NCBI RefSeq assembly: GCF_028368935.1
Contig: NZ_JAQNDK010000003.1
Location: forward strand, 806,001-870,000
Reading direction: 5' to 3'
Length of the DNA: 64,000 nt
From: Sorangium aterium
GTDB lineage: Bacteria > Myxococcota_A > Polyangia > Polyangiales > Polyangiaceae
Below the pieces are notes generated by a model. That model saw nothing but the letters and a program-made list of their open reading frames with translations, was not told the DNA's origin and did not search any database. Shown in pieces: positions 1 to 8,123 of this stretch. Numbering within the stretch: position 1 is the first letter of the stretch; every line of letters begins with the position of its first letter. Made by a program: the position numbers and the translations under genes.

Positions 1-1932
1 GAGCTCGGCCCACATCGCGTCGAAGTCGAGCCCCCCGAGCTCCACCGCGAGCAGGCCGACCTGCGTGAGGTACGGGACCACGAAGCGCGTCGTCGGCTTC
101 GCCCACACGCTCCGCGCGAGGAACCAGTGCACGAGCCCGTAATGAAACTGGAGGTTCGTGTGGAGATCGCTGCCGCGCAGCGTGGTCGTGCGCAGGATCT
201 CGCAGATCCGCTGGTAGGCCTCCTCGCGCGACGCGCCGTAGGTCACGAGGAGCGCGATGTTGCTGTCGTAGGCGCCGGCGACCCGGTAATGCATGAACAC
301 CCCCGTGTCGGGGTTCTTCACGCAGATGCCCTGATCGTCGCGGATCTCGTGCGGGTGCGGATCGCTCCAGGACACGATGATCCCGGCCGCGTGGGGCTCC
401 AGCGCGCCGTTCGTCGCGTTGAGGCGCGCCTCCACCGCGGACCCTTCCCGCCGGACGCGGATCGGCCGGGGCAGCCGCTCCCCGTGGCGCGCGAGGAGGA
501 CCATGCACTCGACGAGCGACGTCACCTCGAACGCGTCGGCCGGATCGGCCGGGTTCTCGAAGCGGAGAGCATAACAGAGCTCCGACACCCGGTGCTCGAC
601 CTGGATCCGGGTGTTGACCTCCATGAAGTAGTGATGATCCCCCTCGACGATGCACTCGAACGTCGAGGCCGAGTTCAGCCCGACCGCCTGCCCGAACCGC
701 TCCGCCTCGGCCTCCATCCGGGCGAGCGACGCGAGCTCGCGCTCGAGCGACGCCGCGAGCGGAACCTCGCCGGCCGCGCGCGCACGCTCGATCGCCTCGA
801 GCAGCCCCTCCTGCGTCATCGCGACCTCGAGCAGCTTTTGCTCGTGCATCTGCAGCGAGCAGTCGCGCCCGCCCAGCGCGACGCACCACGCGCCGTTGCC
901 GATCAGCTGGATCTCGTTGTGCCGCGTCTCCTCGACGTTGAGCTCGAGCAGGATGTTCTTGTTGTCGCCGACGCCCGCGGCCTTCACCTCCGCGAGGACC
1001 TCCCGCGCCAGCGCGGGGACCTCGGCCGCCCGCGCCCGCGCCGCGGCCTCGGGGGCCGCCGCGTCGGGCGCGATGCCGGCGAGGAGCCGCTGCCCCTTGC
1101 CGCCGCCGCCGCCGATGGCCTTGAGCCGGATCCGTCGCCCCGGGTGGTGCGCGAGCAGCTCGGCCGCGCCCCGCTCGAGCTCCTCGCAGAGCTCGTCGGT
1201 CGTGTAGAGATCCACGCGCCGCGCGTACGCCGCCGCGAGCAGCGCGTCCGCTGCCTCGGCGAGCGGGACCCCGTCGGAGAGCCGCGCGCCCGCGGCGCCC
1301 TCGCCGAGCAGCCCGCGGTCTGCCGCGGCCGCGCGCAGCGCCGCGTGATCGGGCCACCTGCGGAGCACGATCCGCCGGGTCGCGTCGTCGATGCCGGGCG
1401 TCACGCTGACCGCGGTCGCGAGCGCCGTCCGCTTCGCCTCGTCCTTGAGCCCGGCGGCGCGCTGCACCGACGAGCGCGGGCCGATGAAGACGAGCCCCGC
1501 CTCCTCGAGCGTGCGCACGAACTCCTCGTCTTCGGCCATGAAGCCGTAGCCAGCGAACACGTGCGTATAGCCGCCGGCCCGGGCGATCGCGACGATCTCC
1601 TGCATCAGCTTGACGCGCTCGTCCTTGGTGGCGCCGGTATAGTCCTTCACCCTGTGCACGTGCGCCGGGTGGATGCAGCGCAGCTCCGGCGCCAGGGCGT
1701 GCGTGTAGACGATCGAGTCCTTCTCCGACAGGAGGATGCCGTAATGCTCGATCCCCATCTGGGCGAAGACATCCATCGCCTCTTTCCGGATCGGGCCCCG
1801 GCAGACGATCAGCGGCCGCACGTCGTCCGCGGCGAAGGAGCGCGCCCACGCCGAGCCCGAGCGGCCGAGCCTGCGGTCGCGCGCCACCCTCGGGTTGCGG
1901 TCGTAACCTCGCCTGGTCTCGAATCCATCCAT
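1..1932 (-). CDS. Acyl-CoA carboxylase, biotin carboxylase subunit (partial, C-terminus off the left edge)
   Basis: This is the ATP-grasp biotin carboxylase half of an acetyl/propionyl-CoA carboxylase, which carboxylates biotin with ATP and bicarbonate in the cytoplasm. The frame stays open from the ATG at 1932 to base 1 (644 codons, no stop), so the C-terminus is missing. An ATP-grasp glycine loop (LKAIGGGGGKGQ) lies near residue 270 and the catalytic EVNTRIQVEH motif near residue 436. The N-terminus carries the biotin-carboxylase Rossmann-like region (FAGYGFMAEDEEF). The start is set by the neighbour: the carboxyltransferase stop at 1935-1937 lies only 2 nt upstream, which implies translational coupling. 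The frame between the two motifs is long and Ala/Glu-rich compared with E. coli AccC. No biotinyl-lysine motif is visible; it may lie beyond the edge. Family confident; the acyl-CoA substrate cannot be fixed. Confidence 0.9.
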   Translation of the reverse strand, partial: MDGFETRRGYDRNPRVARDRRLGRSGSAWARSFAADDVRPLIVCRGPIRKEAMDVFAQMGIEHYGILLSEKDSIVYTHALAPELRCIHPAHVHRVKDYTGATKDERVKLMQEIVAIARAGGYTHVFAGYGFMAEDEEFVRTLEEAGLVFIGPRSSVQRAAGLKDEAKRTALATAVSVTPGIDDATRRIVLRRWPDHAALRAAAADRGLLGEGAAGARLSDGVPLAEAADALLAAAYARRVDLYTTDELCEELERGAAELLAHHPGRRIRLKAIGGGGGKGQRLLAGIAPDAAAPEAAARARAAEVPALAREVLAEVKAAGVGDNKNILLELNVEETRHNEIQLIGNGAWCVALGGRDCSLQMHEQKLLEVAMTQEGLLEAIERARAAGEVPLAASLERELASLARMEAEAERFGQAVGLNSASTFECIVEGDHHYFMEVNTRIQVEHRVSELCYALRFENPADPADAFEVTSLVECMVLLARHGERLPRPIRVRREGSAVEARLNATNGALEPHAAGIIVSWSDPHPHEIRDDQGICVKNPDTGVFMHYRVAGAYDSNIALLVTYGASREEAYQRICEILRTTTLRGSDLHTNLQFHYGLVHWFLARSVWAKPTTRFVVPYLTQVGLLAVELGGLDFDAMWAEL

Positions 1933-1934
1933 GA

Positions 1935-3668
1935 TCAATGGAACTCCCGCTGAACACCGGTGAACGGCCCTGGCTGGTAGTGCCGCAGCAGGAACTCGAG
2001 GTTCTCTGCGATCACCGAGCGGAGCTCGCGCGGCATCACGAGCCGCGAGATGGATCCCAGGCTGAGCCCCTCGCGCGGGTTCATGAGCTCCCGCTCGTAG
2101 CGCGCGCCGAACTCGGCCTCTCTCGCCTTCAGCCACGCCGCGGCCTCGTCGCGGGCCTCGGCCTTCGCCTTCGCCTCGTCGAGGCCGCGGCCGAGCCGCT
2201 CCTTGACGCCGGCCTTCTCCCTGGCGCTCGCCTGCGCGCGCACCTTGCGGAGCTCGTCCTTGTAGACGAACTCCTTGCCGGCAGGGCCCATCACCGCGAC
2301 GCGCGTCGTGGGGAGCGCGAGCACGACGTCCGCGCCGGTCGCGTAGTTGTTGAACGAGGCATAGGCGCCGCCGAACGCGTTGCGCACGAGCAGCAGGATG
2401 CGCGGGGTGCGCACGTCGATGATCGCGTCGAGCATGGCCCGGCCGGCCTGCACGATGCCCATCGCCTCTTGCTCCCTGCCCGGGAGGAACCCTGTGGTGT
2501 CCTCCATGAAGAGGAGCGGGATGTTGTAGAGGTTGCAGAAGCGGATGAAGCGAGCGTTCTTGTACGCGGCCGCCACGTCGATCTGGCCCGACGCCACCGC
2601 GCTGTTGTTCGCCACGAAGCCGACGACGCGCCCGCCGACCCGCCCGAACGCGGTGATCGTGTTGCGCGCGCGCTGCGGCTGCACCTCGAAGTAGTCGCCG
2701 TGATCGCAGATGCGCTGGATGATGATGTTGATATCGAGCGGCGTGTTGTATCCCGTCGGCGACGAGATCGTCCTGCGGAGGAGCGTGTCGATCTCGGTCG
2801 TCTCCCGGCCCACCGGATCGCTCGTCCGCTGGAAAGGCGCGCTCTCGCGGTTGTTGCTCGGCAGGTAACCGAGCAGCCGGACGGTGGTGCGCAGCGCGCC
2901 CACCTCGTCTGGTACCGTGAGATCGGCCACCCCGGAGGCGCCGTGGACGCGCGGGCCGCCGAGGTCGTCGGGCGACACCACCTCCCCGAGGACCGATTTG
3001 ACGACCGCCGCCCCGGTCAGGCCGAAGAACGTGCCGCCCGGCTGGATGACGAAGCTGCCCTGCCGCGGCAGGTAGGAGCCGCCGCCCGCGTTGAACCCGA
3101 ACATGCACATGATGCTCGGGACCACGCCGCTGATCTTGCGCAGCGCCGCGAACGCCTCGGCGTAGCCGTCGAGCCCGCCCACGCCCGCGGGGACGTAGGC
3201 GCCGGCGCTGTCGTTGAGTCCGATGAGCGGGATCCCCCGCTCTCCCGCGAGCTGGAACAGCCGCGCGAGCTTGCGGCCGTTGGTCGCGTCCATCGACCCG
3301 GCGCGGACGGTGAAATCGTGGCCGTACAGCGCCACGTCGCGGCTGCCGATGCGCAGGATCGCCGTGACCAGCGAGGCGCCGTCCAGGTTGGGCCCCCAGT
3401 TCTCGAAGACGACCCGCGGCGGCTCGGGCGTGAGCACCCGGATGCGCTCCCAGATCGTCATCCGGCCTTTGCCGTGCTGCCGGATGATGTTCTCGGGGCC
3501 CGCGGAGACATAGGGGCGCCTGCGGAGCTCCTCGGCCTCCCGCAGCGCCGCGTCGTACGCCGACGCAGGCGCGGCCGGCGCCCCGGCTCCCTCGTCGAGC
3601 GGATCGTCGAGCGAGGGCACGAGGGCGGAGGGCTTCACGGCGACATCGTTGTGATCAAGAGGGCTCAT
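1935..3668 (-). CDS. Acyl-CoA carboxylase, carboxyltransferase (beta) subunit
   Basis: This 577-residue protein transfers CO2 from carboxybiotin to an acyl-CoA. It has the two crotonase-like halves of the family. In the first, around residues 155-205, are [13 protein letters not shown] and the oxyanion-type glycine run [10 protein letters not shown]; in the second are [20 protein letters not shown] and [13 protein letters not shown]. The length fits the propionyl/methylcrotonyl-CoA carboxylase beta chains, with a roughly 60-residue N-terminal extension. It precedes the biotin carboxylase with a 2-nt gap, so the two form one operon. Such pairs supply malonyl- or methylmalonyl-CoA, plausibly for polyketide or fatty-acid synthesis in a myxobacterium. 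That use is inference. Confidence 0.92.
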   Translation of the reverse strand: MSPLDHNDVAVKPSALVPSLDDPLDEGAGAPAAPASAYDAALREAEELRRRPYVSAGPENIIRQHGKGRMTIWERIRVLTPEPPRVVFENWGPNLDGASLVTAILRIGSRDVALYGHDFTVRAGSMDATNGRKLARLFQLAGERGIPLIGLNDSAGAYVPAGVGGLDGYAEAFAALRKISGVVPSIMCMFGFNAGGGSYLPRQGSFVIQPGGTFFGLTGAAVVKSVLGEVVSPDDLGGPRVHGASGVADLTVPDEVGALRTTVRLLGYLPSNNRESAPFQRTSDPVGRETTEIDTLLRRTISSPTGYNTPLDINIIIQRICDHGDYFEVQPQRARNTITAFGRVGGRVVGFVANNSAVASGQIDVAAAYKNARFIRFCNLYNIPLLFMEDTTGFLPGREQEAMGIVQAGRAMLDAIIDVRTPRILLLVRNAFGGAYASFNNYATGADVVLALPTTRVAVMGPAGKEFVYKDELRKVRAQASAREKAGVKERLGRGLDEAKAKAEARDEAAAWLKAREAEFGARYERELMNPREGLSLGSISRLVMPRELRSVIAENLEFLLRHYQPGPFTGVQREFH

Positions 3669-3867
3669 GGACGGGCGAGGCGCTCTATATCACGGCAGGA
3701 TCGGGAGGCGCACCTCGCGAGCCCGGCGAGGCGCGCCCCGGCGCCGGCATGTGGGGCGCGGCACGGGGCACGGCCCGCGGCGCTGCGCGGTCCGGGTCTG
3801 CAACCCCACGCTGCGATGCGGGTTCACCCCGCACGGGCAGCCCGCGCCCAGCTCGACCGGCTCGCCG

Positions 3868-4278
3868 TCAGGAGATCGCTTTCTCGGTGAGCAGCGCGGC
3901 CAGCACGGCGAGCGCGTCGGTCGTCGTGAAGACGCCGACGACCTGCGCGCCGTTCAGCACCACCGCCGATCCGTACTTGTGCTCGGCCATCTCGCGGACC
4001 ACCTCGGAGAGCGGCGCGCTCGGCGCGACGGCGTAGGGGCACGGCGACATGGCCTCGCTGACGGCGAGCTCATCGCCCTCTTGCTCCTTGAGCGTCTCTA
4101 TCCAGTAGATGTCCCGCTCGGAGAGGATGCCGACCAGCCGGCCGCCGCTCAGCACCGGCAGGTGCCGGATGCGATGTCCGCGCATGAGCGCGCGGGCGAG
4201 GCCGACCTTCTGATCGGCGCCGATCGAGTGGGGGCTCTGGGTCATGCAGTCCTGGATGCGAATGGTGGAAGAGCTCAT
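3868..4278 (-). CDS. Two-CBS-domain protein
   Basis: This 136-residue protein consists of essentially two tandem CBS domains, a Bateman module that binds adenine nucleotides. Domain 1 is about residues 8-65 (CMTQSPHSIGADQKVGLARA, then RHLPVLSGGRLVGILSERDI). Domain 2 is about residues 75-132 (AMSPCPYAVAPSAPLSEVV, then SAVVLNGAQVVGVFTTTDAL). No catalytic domain is attached, so it probably acts as a stand-alone energy or ligand sensor. It lies between another CBS protein and the carboxylase pair, all on the minus strand. The 190-200 bp gaps on both sides suggest separate promoters. The partner is unknown. Confidence 0.88.
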   Translation of the reverse strand: MSSSTIRIQDCMTQSPHSIGADQKVGLARALMRGHRIRHLPVLSGGRLVGILSERDIYWIETLKEQEGDELAVSEAMSPCPYAVAPSAPLSEVVREMAEHKYGSAVVLNGAQVVGVFTTTDALAVLAALLTEKAIS

Positions 4279-4469
4279 AACGCCTCCCCTGGCGCTGGAC
4301 GTCCGCGATGATCTATTCGAGCTGATCGAACCGGCGCCCTTCGATCGAGCTCGGTTTGCCGCGATGGGCCACGAGGCGGGTTTGCAAGATGCGGGCCGCC
4401 GGGATCGGCGTTCGCGCTGCGAGGCTCAGCGGGCGTGCGGCGCGTGCGCTTCATCGGCGAGCCATCTCC

Positions 4470-5261
4470 TCAGGCCCGCTTGCGCGCCGACGGGATCAGG
4501 TACCCGCAGCACCGCCCGAACCACCGCAGCACGTCGAGCGACGACAGGATGCCGACGACCTTGCCGTCGTCCGAGACGACCGGCAGCCGGTGCACGCCCT
4601 CGTAGGCCATGAGCGACGCGGCCTGCCGGATGCTGGCGCTCTCGTGCAGCTGCACCACCACGGGCGTCATCACGTCGCGCGCGGTGACCCTGACGGGCTC
4701 GTAGACATGGAAGCCCTGGCTCATCTCGAGCGGCGCGACCTCGCCCGACCGCGAGGCCACCGGCCGCGACTCCTCGGTGTCGCCGCGCTCCTCTGCTGCA
4801 CGGAGCACGTCGGCCCGCGACACCATGCCGACCGGCCTGCCCGCCGCGTCCACGACCGGCATCCCGCTGATCTCGTGGCGGACGAGCAGGGCCGTGATGT
4901 CGTCGAGGGAGACCTCCGATCGGATGCAGATGACGTCCTTGGTCATGATCTCGGCGAGCGGCGCCTCCGGATTCACGGGCACGTCCACGCCCACGCTGCG
5001 CAGCGGATCCGCTTCCACCGCGCCCGACGCCGCGTGGCTGGCATGGCAGACGACCGACGTCGTGCGCGAGCTCTTGTCGAAATGCAGCGCGTGGAAGCGG
5101 CGGCACGACTCGCACTGTCGCGCCGTCGTCGAACGCTCCCGCAACGGACAGTAGACGGTCGCCACGACCGATTCCTCGCCGTCGTCTCCAACGATGTGCG
5201 CGGTGCGGATCGTGTGGTGCCGGAGCTGGTGCTCTCCGCCGGTAGGTCCAAGGGTTGTCAT
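4470..5261 (-). CDS. Two-CBS-domain protein with an N-terminal cysteine cluster
   Basis: This protein is about 263 residues. The start chosen is the ATG at 5261, preceded by GGGAGACG; the frame extends far upstream, but there it is antisense to the stress-protein gene. The N-terminal ~75 residues contain a Cys-rich patch (YCPLRERSTTARQCESCRRF, then VVCHASHA) that could bind metal or act as a redox switch. Two CBS domains follow at about residues 95-150 (AEIMTKDVICIRSEV, SGMPVVDAAGRPVGMVSRAD) and 190-250 (DVMTPVVVQLHESASIR, HRLPVVSDDGKVVGILSSLD). It is divergent from the universal stress protein across a 447-bp gap. Both neighbours carry Cys clusters, hinting at a shared stress or redox theme (inference). 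Confidence 0.85.
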   Translation of the reverse strand: MTTLGPTGGEHQLRHHTIRTAHIVGDDGEESVVATVYCPLRERSTTARQCESCRRFHALHFDKSSRTTSVVCHASHAASGAVEADPLRSVGVDVPVNPEAPLAEIMTKDVICIRSEVSLDDITALLVRHEISGMPVVDAAGRPVGMVSRADVLRAAEERGDTEESRPVASRSGEVAPLEMSQGFHVYEPVRVTARDVMTPVVVQLHESASIRQAASLMAYEGVHRLPVVSDDGKVVGILSSLDVLRWFGRCCGYLIPSARKRA

Positions 5262-5708
5262 CGTCGTCTCCCGTTCGCCTCTGCGTCCTTCGCTCGAGGT
5301 GTGCTGTGGGATGAGCACCGTTCGTGCCACGCACGCGAGGTCGCCTGCGGGCGGCGGCGGCCCTGGTACGCCGCGGTCATGTCTGCGCCTCCGCGCGCCG
5401 TTTGCGCCGCGGCGCAAATGGCTGCGGGCTGCCTCGCGGGGCGCCCGCCCGCAGCGCTCGCGGCGAGAGGAGCTCGCTCTCGGCTCGCGCGGAGCGTCCA
5501 GCTCGCGGGAAGAGCCCAGCTCGCGCGAGGGATCCAGCGCGCGCGAAGCGGTTCTCTCCGGCGCCCGGAACGCCTGGCACGCGGCGTGCTGAACGTTGGG
5601 CAGAAGGGCAGAAGGGCAGAAGGGCAGATGGTCAGAAGAGCAGAAGGGCAGATGGGTAGAGCGAGGCGACCGCTGGTCGGGCCTCGCATGGAGGCTGAGG
5701 AGGCTGTC
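5262..5708. other. Divergent intergenic region between the CBS and universal stress genes
   Basis: This 447-bp stretch separates two divergent genes and should hold both promoters. No gene is supported. It contains an irregular GC-rich series of AGCTCGCG/GCGCGCGA-type words (about 5480-5560) and an array of seven 8-bp units (5598-5653). No clear -35/-10 pair was identified. Confidence 0.5.
5598..5653. repeat. Tandem 8-bp repeat GGGCAGAA, 7 copies
   Basis: Seven consecutive octamers can be read: GGGCAGAA three times, then GGGCAGAT, GGTCAGAA, GAGCAGAA and GGGCAGAT. The array is purine-rich on the plus strand and ends 55 bp before the stress-protein ATG. A change in copy number would alter promoter spacing. 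Confidence 0.85.
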
Positions 5709-6383
5709 ATGTCGAGCGCAAACGAAACGAATCGGTTCATCGTCGTCGTCGGGATCGACTTCTCGGAGCCGAGCAACCGCGCGCTTGATCAGGCGCTCGA
5801 GTCCGCTTGCTGTCGCGAGAACGCCGAGGTGCACGCGGTCTACGCCGAGCCCGAGAGCTGGGTCGGCGTCGGGCTCTCGCGGGTGCCCGTGGTGGCCACC
5901 AAGCCCGACGTGGCGCTCCAGCAGCTCCAGCAGCGCGCGAGCGAGCGCGTGAGCGCCATGGGCAACAAGCTCGACGGCGGGCGGCTGAAGCGCGTCGTCG
6001 TCCACTTCCGCCGCGGCGATGCGGCCGAGAACATCGCCCAGCTCGCCGCCGACCTGGACGCCGACCTCGTGGTCGTCGGCTCGCACGGCTACCGCGGGCT
6101 CGAACGGCTGCTCCTCGGCTCGGTCGCCGAGCGCGTCTCGCGGCTCGCGCGCTGCCCCGTGTGGATCGTCCGGCCGAAAGATCACGCGACCGCCGGCCGG
6201 GTCCCCGAGATCGAGCCGCCCTGCCCGGAGTGCGTGAAGCACCGGCAAGAGACGGGCGGCGCAGCGCTCTGGTGCGCGCGCCACGCGGAGCACCACATCC
6301 GGCCGCACCGCTACTCGTATGCGACCAACGGGGTCTACGCGCCGTCGAGCGCGGCTTATCAGGCGACGCCCGAAGGGGCATGA
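5709..6383 (+). CDS. Universal stress protein (UspA family) with a Cys/His-rich C-terminal tail
   Basis: This 224-residue cytoplasmic protein has one Usp domain (about residues 8-160). It carries the ATP-binding signature G-x2-G-x9-G-S, read as GSHGYRGLERLLLGSVAERV, so it is of the nucleotide-binding type. An extra 60 residues follow, containing CPEC (C172, C175) and WCARHAEHH (C189, H192, H195, H196), a spacing that could bind one zinc ion. The start at 5709 is chosen because GAGGAGG sits just upstream; an in-frame ATG at 5688 is possible. It is divergent from a CBS protein, and CBS and Usp proteins often co-occur in energy and stress sensing (family knowledge). Confidence 0.9.
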   Translation: MSSANETNRFIVVVGIDFSEPSNRALDQALESACCRENAEVHAVYAEPESWVGVGLSRVPVVATKPDVALQQLQQRASERVSAMGNKLDGGRLKRVVVHFRRGDAAENIAQLAADLDADLVVVGSHGYRGLERLLLGSVAERVSRLARCPVWIVRPKDHATAGRVPEIEPPCPECVKHRQETGGAALWCARHAEHHIRPHRYSYATNGVYAPSSAAYQATPEGA

Positions 6384-6415
6384 CCGCGAGGCGAGCTCGA
6401 CGGGACCTCGCGTCC

Positions 6416-6470
6416 GTCGGGCACACAAACGCCCGACACGTGTCCTGAGGAGGGCAGGCGTGCGCCTGCC
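6416..6470 (+). terminator. Two hairpins downstream of the universal stress gene
   Basis: Hairpin 1 is GTCGGGC (6416-6422), an 8-nt loop, then GCCCGAC (6431-6437). Hairpin 2 is GGCAGGCG (6453-6460) facing CGCCTGCC (6463-6470). Neither has a U-run, so termination efficiency is uncertain. Confidence 0.4.
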
Positions 6471-6614
6471 AAACGAGGCTTCCATCCTCGTGAGTCGCGG
6501 TCTCCCCGCGCTCGCTCCTCGAACACCTCGGCGCCGGCGCGCCGCGCGCGCTCTCCGGTCGATCGCGATCCCGCCGTGTTGACGTTCCACCGCGCGCGGG
6601 GGATAGACAGCGCC

Positions 6615-7910
6615 ATGAAGCGGTCTTGCATCGCCCTGGCGGCTTACGTGCTGTCCCTCTCCGCTCCCGCGATCGCGCAGCCGGTGAAGGTGTTCGTCCT
6701 CGCGGGCCAGTCGAACATGGTCGGCTACGGCGTGGGCCGCCAGCTCCCTGTCGAGCTCCAGAGCCAGCCGGACATCTGGTACGACCACTACAACCCGGAC
6801 GCGCGCGAGGGAGGGCCGTACGCCGAGGCGACGAGCGCCGACTGGGGGCCGCTCGAGCCGAAGGGCGAGGCCCGCCGCTACGGGCCCGAGATCACGTTCG
6901 GCCGCGCGATGGCCGCGGCGTACCCGGAGCACCGGATCGCGATCGTGAAGATGGCGCAGGGGGGCACCAACCTCGTCGATCACTGGGGGCGCGGCCTCGC
7001 GCCGGACCCCGAGGTGCTCTACAAATCGCAGCTCTACCGCGCGCTCCTCGGCAAGCTGGACTCCGCGACGTACGAGGGCGACCGCGCCCTCCGTTACCCC
7101 GAGGAGGTGACGCGGCTCGACGGCGCCCTGGCGCGGCTCGAGTCGGAGGGGCAACCGTACGAGATCGCCGCGCTCGTCTGGATGCAGGGCGAGAACGAGG
7201 CGGGGTGGTCGGCCGCGTTCTCCTACGGCGACACGCTGCGCGGCTTCATCCGGGCGATCCGCGAGGACCTCGGCGTCCCCGGGCTCCCTGTCGTGCTCGG
7301 CCGGATCAGCGACAACCTCTACCCCGCGAACGGCGGTCCCATCGCCGCAGGAAGAGAGGCCAACATCGACGCCGTTCGCGCGGCGCAGGTGACCGTGGCC
7401 GAGGAGGACCCGCGGGTCGCGTGGGTCGACACGGACGACTTCACCGTGCGAGCCCCCGACGACGCGTATCACTTCGACTCGGCCGCGTACCAGCTGCTCG
7501 GCGAGCGCTTCGCCGAGGCGTACCTCGCGCTGGTCCGCGAGGAGGGCTCCTCCAGCGCGTCATCGGCGAGCAGCGCCGGGAGCGCGGCCGCAGGGGGAGG
7601 GGGCGCCACGGGAGAGGGCGCCACGGGAGGGGGCGCCACGGCCGGATCGAGCGTGAGCACGGCGGCGGGCAGCGCCGGGACCGCAGGCGAGGGGGGAAGG
7701 GGCGCCACGGCCGGATCGACCGCGAGCGCGGCGACGACGGGCAGCGCCGAGGCCGCGGCCAGCTCGGGCGGGGTCGCGCCCGGGACCACCGGCGGGAGCG
7801 GCGGCTGCGGCTGCCGGACCACCGCCGGCCAGGGCCCCGGGGCGGCAGCAGCGCTTGCGCTCATCGCGCTCGCGGGCCTGCGCCTGCGCCGCTCGCGCGG
7901 GCAGGGCTGA
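6615..7910 (+). CDS. Secreted SGNH/CE6-type acetylesterase with a MYXO-CTERM sorting tail
   Basis: This 431-residue exported esterase belongs to the sialate-O-acetylesterase-like (SASA, CE6-related) branch of SGNH hydrolases. The signal peptide is residues 1-21 (start ATG 6615; the frame opens upstream at 6576). Catalytic blocks are GQSNM (Ser33), WMQGENEA, and D283-x-x-H286 in DDAYHFD. The family includes acetylxylan esterases. The catalytic domain ends near residue 310. A linker of about 80 Gly/Ala/Ser/Thr residues follows, then GGCGC (C398, C400), a hydrophobic helix (AAALALIALAGL) and RLRRSRG. This is the layout of MYXO-CTERM, the myxobacterial surface-sorting signal. A role in deacetylating xylan fits the hemicellulose locus further on but is inference. 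Confidence 0.88.
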   Translation: MKRSCIALAAYVLSLSAPAIAQPVKVFVLAGQSNMVGYGVGRQLPVELQSQPDIWYDHYNPDAREGGPYAEATSADWGPLEPKGEARRYGPEITFGRAMAAAYPEHRIAIVKMAQGGTNLVDHWGRGLAPDPEVLYKSQLYRALLGKLDSATYEGDRALRYPEEVTRLDGALARLESEGQPYEIAALVWMQGENEAGWSAAFSYGDTLRGFIRAIREDLGVPGLPVVLGRISDNLYPANGGPIAAGREANIDAVRAAQVTVAEEDPRVAWVDTDDFTVRAPDDAYHFDSAAYQLLGERFAEAYLALVREEGSSSASSASSAGSAAAGGGGATGEGATGGGATAGSSVSTAAGSAGTAGEGGRGATAGSTASAATTGSAEAAASSGGVAPGTTGGSGGCGCRTTAGQGPGAAAALALIALAGLRLRRSRGQG

Positions 7911-8123
7911 GCGCCGAACGGCGCCTATCGAGAGCGGGTAGAGCGACGGAGAGGGCGCGCGCGCCGGCTGCGCCAGGAGTGGTGGAGCAGCCGCGCCGCG
8001 CTTCGTGGGAGAGGCCTCGTCGTCGCCTCTCATGGCGACGGAGGTTCATCGCTTCACGGGAGCCGCAGGGGTCCGTCGTCGGGTCGTACGGACCAGCCTG
8101 CGAGCCTGCCCGTCATCGGGTCA

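Noticed and set aside
1938-3890. A 650-codon plus-strand open frame
   Set aside because: It is antisense to the carboxyltransferase gene, which has clear family motifs.
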